A stretch of 7,942 bases of DNA from Pseudobacteriovorax antillogorgiicola (GTDB lineage: Bacteria; Bdellovibrionota_B; Oligoflexia; Oligoflexales; RGVZ01): contig CAMDGW010000108.1 in NCBI GenBank assembly GCA_945897695.1, positions 1 through 7,942 of the forward strand, written 5' to 3'. A program made the translations under genes and the position numbers. The notes under the pieces were generated by a model. It was not told the origin of the DNA, searched no databases, and saw only the letters and a list, made by a program, of their open reading frames with translations. Below are positions 6,589-7,942 of the stretch, in pieces. Position 1 is the stretch's first letter. The number at the start of each line of letters is the position of its first letter.

Positions 6589-7380
6589 ATGAAAAATGTC
6601 GCTGAAATTCAAAACATCGCAGAGTCCGGGGACCTCTCAGGCGCTCACAACGCTTTGGACGCTCTCCTAACTATGGGCCCCCGCAATATCGAGGCCCTAA
6701 AACTAAGAGCCCGCCTGTACGAGGTGTCTGGCCGCTTCCAACTGGAAGCCAAGGTCTGGGACCAAATCTCCCGCATTGATCGCGAGGACGACGATCTGAC
6801 CCAGTACGTTATACGCCGTCAAAGCGAAGACAGCGAAAACTTCTATTTTACGGATAGTTTACCTGGAGGCGGAAAACGCTTCATAGCGTTCCCACGCAAA
6901 GTCGTCCGCGCGGCAATGATTGGTCTAATGGGATGCATGATGTTTATGGTTTTGGCCAGGCTATCGCCGACCTACCCGACACTCAATCATCCACTTATAA
7001 TGGTGTCATCATTTGTTTTTTTTGTGATCGCTCCATGGATTGCCATCCTCACCAACTACATTAAAAGCCTGCGACATGTGAGCGTGACCAAGGCAGGACT
7101 TGAGATTGTCACACCTTTTAAAAAACACAGTTTGGCCTGGACTGACGTTGAGCAGGTCTACCTGGCTCAAGATGATAGCCATGATACGTTCAGACTAAGC
7201 TTAGTCGTCCTATCTCGGGAGCCGACGATTCCTACGTTTGAGCTGGATTTTAACGAGAACACCACCCCCATTAGGGCTAGATCCTACTTGGTGAAGGAAA
7301 TCATGACCGCCTGGGGAGAACCTCTCTACATCTCTAGAAAAAGCGTCGATACCAGTGGTCGAAAAACGATCAAGGCATGA
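6589..7380 (+). CDS. TPR-like membrane protein with two TM segments and PH-like C-terminal domain
   Basis: I do not recognise a named family. From the ATG at 6589 the product is 263 residues in three parts. Residues 1-65 are two or three helices with TPR-like character (IAESGDLSGAHNALDALL, then ALKLRARLYEVSGRF). Two hydrophobic segments follow (about 105-124 and 136-158) separated by a short Pro-rich loop, giving a membrane hairpin. The remainder, from HVSVTKAGLEIVTPFKKHSL to about residue 245, has the strand pattern of bacterial PH-like domains, such as the DUF304/YcxB type, including LAWTDVEQVYL. Both soluble parts would lie on the same, probably cytoplasmic, side. An upstream in-frame TTG at 6535 would add 18 residues. 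Neither start has a convincing ribosome binding site, so the ATG is chosen on codon type and domain start. A terminator follows directly, so the gene appears monocistronic. Confidence 0.75.
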   Translation: MKNVAEIQNIAESGDLSGAHNALDALLTMGPRNIEALKLRARLYEVSGRFQLEAKVWDQISRIDREDDDLTQYVIRRQSEDSENFYFTDSLPGGGKRFIAFPRKVVRAAMIGLMGCMMFMVLARLSPTYPTLNHPLIMVSSFVFFVIAPWIAILTNYIKSLRHVSVTKAGLEIVTPFKKHSLAWTDVEQVYLAQDDSHDTFRLSLVVLSREPTIPTFELDFNENTTPIRARSYLVKEIMTAWGEPLYISRKSVDTSGRKTIKA

Positions 7381-7406
7381 AAAAACCTTAAAAATTTACA
7401 ACAAAA

Positions 7407-7460
7407 TCAAAAAAAGCCCCCGAAACGCCCAATAATCAGGCATTTCAGGGCTTTCTTTTA
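7407..7460. terminator. Intrinsic terminator after the membrane protein gene
   Basis: AAAGCCC (7413-7419) pairs with GGGCTTT (7448-7454). Inside it GAAA (7422-7425) pairs with TTTC (7443-7446) and GCC (7427-7429) with GGC (7439-7441), separated by small mismatches and a short loop. TTTCTTTT follows on the plus strand and an A-run precedes it. It isolates the groES promoter from upstream transcription. Confidence 0.8.
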
Positions 7461-7498
7461 TCGGTAATCGGAGATACAAACTTTTTTTGATACCAGGC

Positions 7499-7515
7499 CC
7501 TTGACAACTTCAAGG
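7499..7515. promoter_or_regulatory. Palindromic operator candidate over the groES -35
   Basis: CCTTGA (7499-7504) and TCAAGG (7510-7515) are exact reverse complements around CAACT. Allowing one bulged C, the symmetry extends to GGCC-type ends at 7496 and 7517. The left arm contains the TTG of the -35 hexamer, so a bound protein would block the promoter. It is not a CIRCE element. Confidence 0.5.
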
Positions 7516-7528
7516 CCAGGATTACTTT
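7501..7528 (+). promoter_or_regulatory. Promoter of the groES-groEL operon
   Basis: TTGACA (7501-7506) is a perfect -35 and TACTTT (7523-7528) follows after 16 nt. It keeps the TA...T positions of the -10 but is otherwise weak. The sequence GGCCCTTGACA also resembles the CCCTTGAA half of a heat-shock sigma-32 promoter, but no CCCCAT-like -10 is present. The leader to groES would be about 60 nt. Confidence 0.55.
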
Positions 7529-7595
7529 GTCAGCCAAGTTATTTTTACCTTGTTACCTATTAACGATTTTCGATTTAGAGAGAGGAAACTTGAAA

Positions 7596-7883
7596 ATGAA
7601 AATCAGACCATTACACGACCGCATCCTTGTTAAGCGCCTGGAAGGCGAAGAAAAAACAGTTGGCGGGATCATCATCCCAGACAACGCCAAAGAAAAACCC
7701 ATGGAAGGCAAAGTCGTTGCTGTCGGTAACGGCAAACTTTTAGACAACGGCACCGTCCGTAAGCTTGAAGTTAAAGCTGGCGACCGCGTTCTATTCAGCA
7801 AGTACTCTGGCTCAGAAGTTAAGATGGACGGCGCAGAGCACCTGATTCTTACAGAAGGTGACATCCTCGGCATCATCGAGTGA
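7596..7883 (+). CDS. groES: Co-chaperonin GroES (Cpn10)
   Basis: The 95-residue product matches GroES along its whole length. MKIRPLHDRILVKR opens the fold. Residues about 16-34 form the mobile loop that contacts GroEL through a GGIIIP hydrophobic patch (23-28). VVAVGNG (40-46) and the roof-loop region follow, and GDRVLFSKYSG (62-72) and LTEGDILGIIE (85-95) are classic closing segments. It caps the GroEL chamber during ATP-driven protein folding in the cytoplasm. The ATG at 7596 is chosen because the family starts at MKIRPLHDR; GAGG at 7582-7585 lies 10 nt upstream. An in-frame TTG at 7527 would add 23 non-conserved residues and is rejected. groEL begins 52 nt downstream. Confidence 0.98.
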   Translation: MKIRPLHDRILVKRLEGEEKTVGGIIIPDNAKEKPMEGKVVAVGNGKLLDNGTVRKLEVKAGDRVLFSKYSGSEVKMDGAEHLILTEGDILGIIE

Positions 7884-7923
7884 TTTCGAAAACTTAATAA
7901 TTAATTCAATTAACTAAAAGCTA

Positions 7924-7927
7924 GGAG
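7924..7927 (+). promoter_or_regulatory. Ribosome binding site of groEL
   Basis: GGAG (within CTAGGAGA, 7921-7928) is 8 nt before the ATG at 7936 and supports that start. Confidence 0.7.
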
Positions 7928-7935
7928 ACATCTCA

Positions 7936-7942
7936 ATGTCAG
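7936..7942 (+). CDS. groEL: Start of chaperonin GroEL (truncated by window end)
   Basis: Only ATG TCA G is visible (Met-Ser). The call rests on the strong ribosome binding site, the conserved groES-groEL gene order and the short 52-nt spacing after groES without a terminator between them. The protein itself cannot be verified from this window. Confidence 0.75.

Noticed and set aside
7527..7595. Upstream TTG start adding 23 residues to GroES
   Set aside because: GroES proteins start at MKIRPLHDR; the extension has no family similarity and overlaps the promoter -10.
7901..7913. TTAATT-C-AATTAA inverted repeat between groES and groEL
   Set aside because: It is AT-only and short, likely by chance in an AT-rich spacer, and not a terminator.
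1..7942. CRISPR arrays, insertion sequences, tRNA or rRNA genes
   Set aside because: No spaced direct repeats, transposase frames, terminal repeats or cloverleaf-like sequences were seen on either strand.

Overview
The window is bacterial chromosomal DNA of roughly balanced base composition. It carries densely packed genes on both strands and shows no mobile element, CRISPR array or rRNA/tRNA gene. The gene set is a groES-groEL operon, a long U32-type protein, a putative THUMP/Trm14-like methyltransferase, a coiled-coil lipoprotein and several envelope-type hypotheticals. Together with the protein style it suggests a Gram-negative of the Bdellovibrionota/Oligoflexia or another former 'deltaproteobacterial' group. 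That placement is an impression from the sequences, not a proven assignment.

Layout. (1) 1-338: C-terminal end of an unrecognised plus-strand protein. (2) 394-1281: aldose 1-epimerase (galactose mutarotase) family enzyme, probably starting at a TTG. (3) 1282-1511: a gene-poor leader holding a perfect 13-bp inverted repeat, spaced GACAC-type half-sites, weak promoter candidates and a previously unlisted 18-codon leader ORF ending in Cys-Cys-Cys-stop. The stop of that ORF overlaps the ribosome binding site of the next gene. (4) 1512-2039: lipoprotein with a long charged coiled coil, followed by a bidirectional-looking terminator. (5) 6357-2147, minus strand: a two-gene operon in which an 879-residue U32/DUF3656-type protein overlaps a 524-residue HEAT-like/methyltransferase fusion by 4 nt (ATGA). 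(6) 6358-6588: AT-rich divergent promoter region. (7) 6589-7380: TPR-like, two-TM, PH-like membrane protein, then a terminator. (8) 7501-7942: groES with a palindrome-decorated promoter, and the first codons of groEL.

How the genes work together. The U32 gene and the methyltransferase form the clearest functional unit. U32 proteins of the RlhA/TrhP type hydroxylate rRNA or tRNA, and the coupled gene carries the DPFCGAGT and NPPFG motifs of RNA base methyltransferases. A shared job in rRNA or tRNA modification is therefore the natural inference. groES-groEL is the housekeeping chaperonin. The epimerase and the lipoprotein appear to be separate transcription units.

The best candidates for something undescribed are the Cys-rich leader peptide in front of the lipoprotein, the CCTTGA-N5-TCAAGG palindrome over the groES -35 in place of a CIRCE element, and the HEAT-methyltransferase fusion coupled to the U32 gene.
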